A DNA stretch of 7,093 bases, taken from Clostridiales bacterium (GTDB taxonomy: Bacteria; Bacillota; Clostridia; Lachnospirales; Lachnospiraceae). Where the stretch lies: assembly GCA_029267975.1 (NCBI GenBank), contig JAJUHH010000150.1, positions 1 through 7,093 on the forward strand. The letters are read 5' to 3'. The notes beneath the pieces are model-generated. The model searched no databases. It saw only the letters and a program-made list of their open reading frames with translations, and had not been told where the DNA came from. The position numbers were made by a program, and so were the translations under genes. Positions within the stretch are counted from its first letter, which is position 1. Each line of letters starts with the position of its first letter. Positions 5,623 through 7,093 of the stretch are shown piece by piece.

Positions 5623-6759
5623 ATGAAGAAAAGGATTATGTTAAGTGTTATGCTCATTCTTGCTGCTTTGCTGAGTGCTTGCGGGAAGCAAGGACAGCAG
5701 GAGGAGAATAATACAGTAACAGCAACACCCACAAGTGCACCGGTGCTTACACTTCCTGCAAAGGATGTACCGGAAGAGAATGAAGTGAAGGATAGTTCGG
5801 ATGAGGATTTACTGAAAGTGGAGAATTATTATCCTTTCGAGGCCAACACGGAATATATCTATGCCGGAGAGGGTAATGAATATGCCGGATTTAGCAGATA
5901 TATCGATTATATCGATCAAAAGAATCACAGGCTCCAGACCAGAACGACGAATGGCGGAACAGAAACGGTTCGGGTGATTGAAGTAGCTGACGGTAAGGTA
6001 TCTGTTAATTATATTGTAAATGAGTGCTATTACAGAGAGAATTTCCTTGACCGTTCCTCCGGGGAAGAAGGGGAAATACTTTTAATGGAGCCTCTCGTGG
6101 AAGGGACAGAATGGACTTTGCCGGATGGAAGGAAGAGATATATCTCCCAAACCAAGGTACAGGTTGTGACTCCTTATGGAACCTTTGATGCACTGGAGGT
6201 TACAACCCAGGATAGCGAAAGTATCACCAAGGATTATTATGGATTTGGAGTCGGTCTTGTCAAGACTGTCTTTACTTCGGATGCGCTGGAGGTTGTTTCA
6301 ACCCTGAGCGAAGTCAATAAAGATACAGCCTTCACACGTACCATTTCCTTGTACCATCCCGGAATTGATGAGACAATCTATGCAGATAAGACCCAGATCA
6401 GCTTTCAGACCGGTGAGGATAGTGAAAACGTACTGGAGAAGCTATTAAAGAAAGAAGCGACGGATGATACATACCTGCCGCTGCTTGGACCGAATGTCGA
6501 GATTAATGATATTTATCTGGATAAGGAAGGTATTGTCAACGTTGATTTTTCAACTGATTTTGTGAAAGAGATGAATGCCGGTGCCGGCTACGAGAGCCTC
6601 ATCCTTCAGAGTATTGTCAATACACTGGGAGACTATTACGGAGCAAGTCAGGTATCCATCACCCTGGGAGGGAAGCTTTATGAATCAGGACATATCCTGA
6701 TGAAGGAAGGCGAAACCTTCCGGGTGAATTTTGATGATGTAACCTATATTCAGCGTTAG
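5623..6759 (+). CDS. Lipoprotein with C-terminal GerMN domain
   Basis: Predicted membrane-anchored extracytoplasmic protein of 378 residues. MKKR, a hydrophobic core and the lipobox LSAC give a type II signal peptide with the lipidated Cys at residue 20. A Gln/Glu/Asn/Thr/Pro-rich linker runs to about residue 65. A central domain (about 67-230; YYPFEANTEYIY, TPYGTFDALEVTT, YYGFGVGLVKT) resembles beta-rich domains of clostridial lipoproteins but I cannot name it. Residues about 238-352 match the GerMN pattern: TISLYHP, LEKLLKKE, GPNVEINDIYLDKEGIVNVDFSTDF, then LILQSIVNTLGDYYGASQVSITLGG. GerMN is known from the B. subtilis germination/sporulation protein GerM and from many lipoproteins, where it is probably a binding or assembly module. 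It has one GerMN copy, whereas GerM has two. No separate promoter or terminator is clear between it and the GNAT gene, so co-transcription is likely. Function in spores is possible, not shown. Confidence 0.88.
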   Translation: MKKRIMLSVMLILAALLSACGKQGQQEENNTVTATPTSAPVLTLPAKDVPEENEVKDSSDEDLLKVENYYPFEANTEYIYAGEGNEYAGFSRYIDYIDQKNHRLQTRTTNGGTETVRVIEVADGKVSVNYIVNECYYRENFLDRSSGEEGEILLMEPLVEGTEWTLPDGRKRYISQTKVQVVTPYGTFDALEVTTQDSESITKDYYGFGVGLVKTVFTSDALEVVSTLSEVNKDTAFTRTISLYHPGIDETIYADKTQISFQTGEDSENVLEKLLKKEATDDTYLPLLGPNVEINDIYLDKEGIVNVDFSTDFVKEMNAGAGYESLILQSIVNTLGDYYGASQVSITLGGKLYESGHILMKEGETFRVNFDDVTYIQR

Positions 6760-6768
6760 AGCCTGACT

Positions 6769-7068
6769 TTATAAGCCAAGCTCCTCAAACTTTGGCGGTT
6801 CCTGGGATAGCCAGTACTGGGAACCGTCATTCAAGCGGCATAAGAGCCCAAGATTAATGAGTTCCCGTCGAAGCAGCCACTTATCCTGAAAGGTATGATG
6901 GCATTCGAGGATTTCATTTACCTCTTTCTCAGTATAAATGACGCCAGATTTAAAATTGCTTGCAAGATAATATAAGGAGATGACTTTGTTTCGTTTCTTG
7001 GAGGGGAAGAGGGTTAAACGTCCTTCCTCGTCCAGGAACTTTTTTATTTCGGTAAAATATTGCTCCAT
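6769..7068 (-). CDS. Stand-alone DUF2087 domain protein
   Basis: A 99-residue protein made up almost entirely of one DUF2087 domain. Diagnostic pieces in order: EEGRLTLFPSKKRNKVISLYYLA (14-36), YTEKEVNEIL (45-54), LLRRELINLGLLCR (65-78) and DGSQYW (81-86). In other bacteria this domain is often found behind an ArsR-type helix-turn-helix in transcription factors, or alone as here; its activity is not known. The C-terminal LRRELI-LGLL-R-DGS-YW part has the look of a winged-helix half, so nucleic-acid binding is a guess. ATG at 7068 has GAGGG (7076-7080) seven bases upstream. The stop is 9 bases from that of the lipoprotein gene, so the two are convergent with no room for a terminator between them. 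Its promoter lies at or beyond the right edge. Confidence 0.85.
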   Translation of the reverse strand: MEQYFTEIKKFLDEEGRLTLFPSKKRNKVISLYYLASNFKSGVIYTEKEVNEILECHHTFQDKWLLRRELINLGLLCRLNDGSQYWLSQEPPKFEELGL

Positions 7069-7093
7069 AGATACACCCTCTTAATAATATTCA

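Noticed and set aside
6796..6826. Inverted repeat CGGTTCC/GGAACCG near the 3' end of the DUF2087 gene as a terminator
   Set aside because: The loop is 17 bases and no T-tract follows on either strand; the bases encode the conserved DGSQYW region, so coding constraint explains them.
1..7093. CRISPR array, insertion sequence, phage attachment site, tRNA or rRNA
   Set aside because: No regularly spaced repeats, transposase motifs, terminal inverted repeats or structured RNA sequences were found on reading both strands.

Overview
The window reads as ordinary chromosomal DNA of a low-to-moderate-GC anaerobic Firmicute, most likely a clostridium of the Lachnospiraceae type. This is inferred from four things: a PPi-type phosphofructokinase, a GerMN-domain lipoprotein, purine-rich Shine-Dalgarno sites with TTG/ATG starts, and AT-rich spacers carrying sigma-A-like promoters. 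No mobile element, CRISPR array, rRNA or tRNA was seen.

Layout, left to right. (1) 1-1135, minus strand: a PPi-dependent 6-phosphofructokinase whose C-terminus runs off the left edge. (2) 1136-1488: a gene-free spacer holding the likely promoter and long (about 210 nt) leader of that gene, with a perfect 7-3-7 dyad on the -35 region. (3) 1489-4062, minus strand: a three-gene operon whose reading frames overlap. It encodes an ABC ATPase and two different six-helix ABC-2 type permeases, a complete export system of the COG4586/COG4587/COG3694 type with unknown substrate. (4) 4063-4409: a divergent control region with a strong promoter for the ABC operon on the minus strand and a promoter plus an 11-bp hairpin for the rightward genes. 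(5) 4410-5534, plus strand: a 374-residue GNAT-like acyltransferase homologue. (6) 5623-6759, plus strand: a lipoprotein with a C-terminal GerMN domain, probably co-transcribed with gene 5. (7) 6769-7068, minus strand: a small stand-alone DUF2087 protein, convergent with the lipoprotein gene at a 9-bp gap.

How the genes relate. The ABC genes clearly form one transporter: three cistrons with overlapping ends ensure coupled synthesis of one ATPase and a heterodimeric membrane domain. The GNAT and lipoprotein genes are probably one transcription unit, but nothing in the sequence ties their functions together. The phosphofructokinase and DUF2087 genes look like independent neighbours. I do not see convincing evidence of a new multi-gene system. 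The most distinctive items are the GGND active-site variant of the phosphofructokinase, the dyads at two promoters, the hairpin at the predicted 5' end of the GNAT mRNA, and the uncharacterised GNAT and exporter families themselves.
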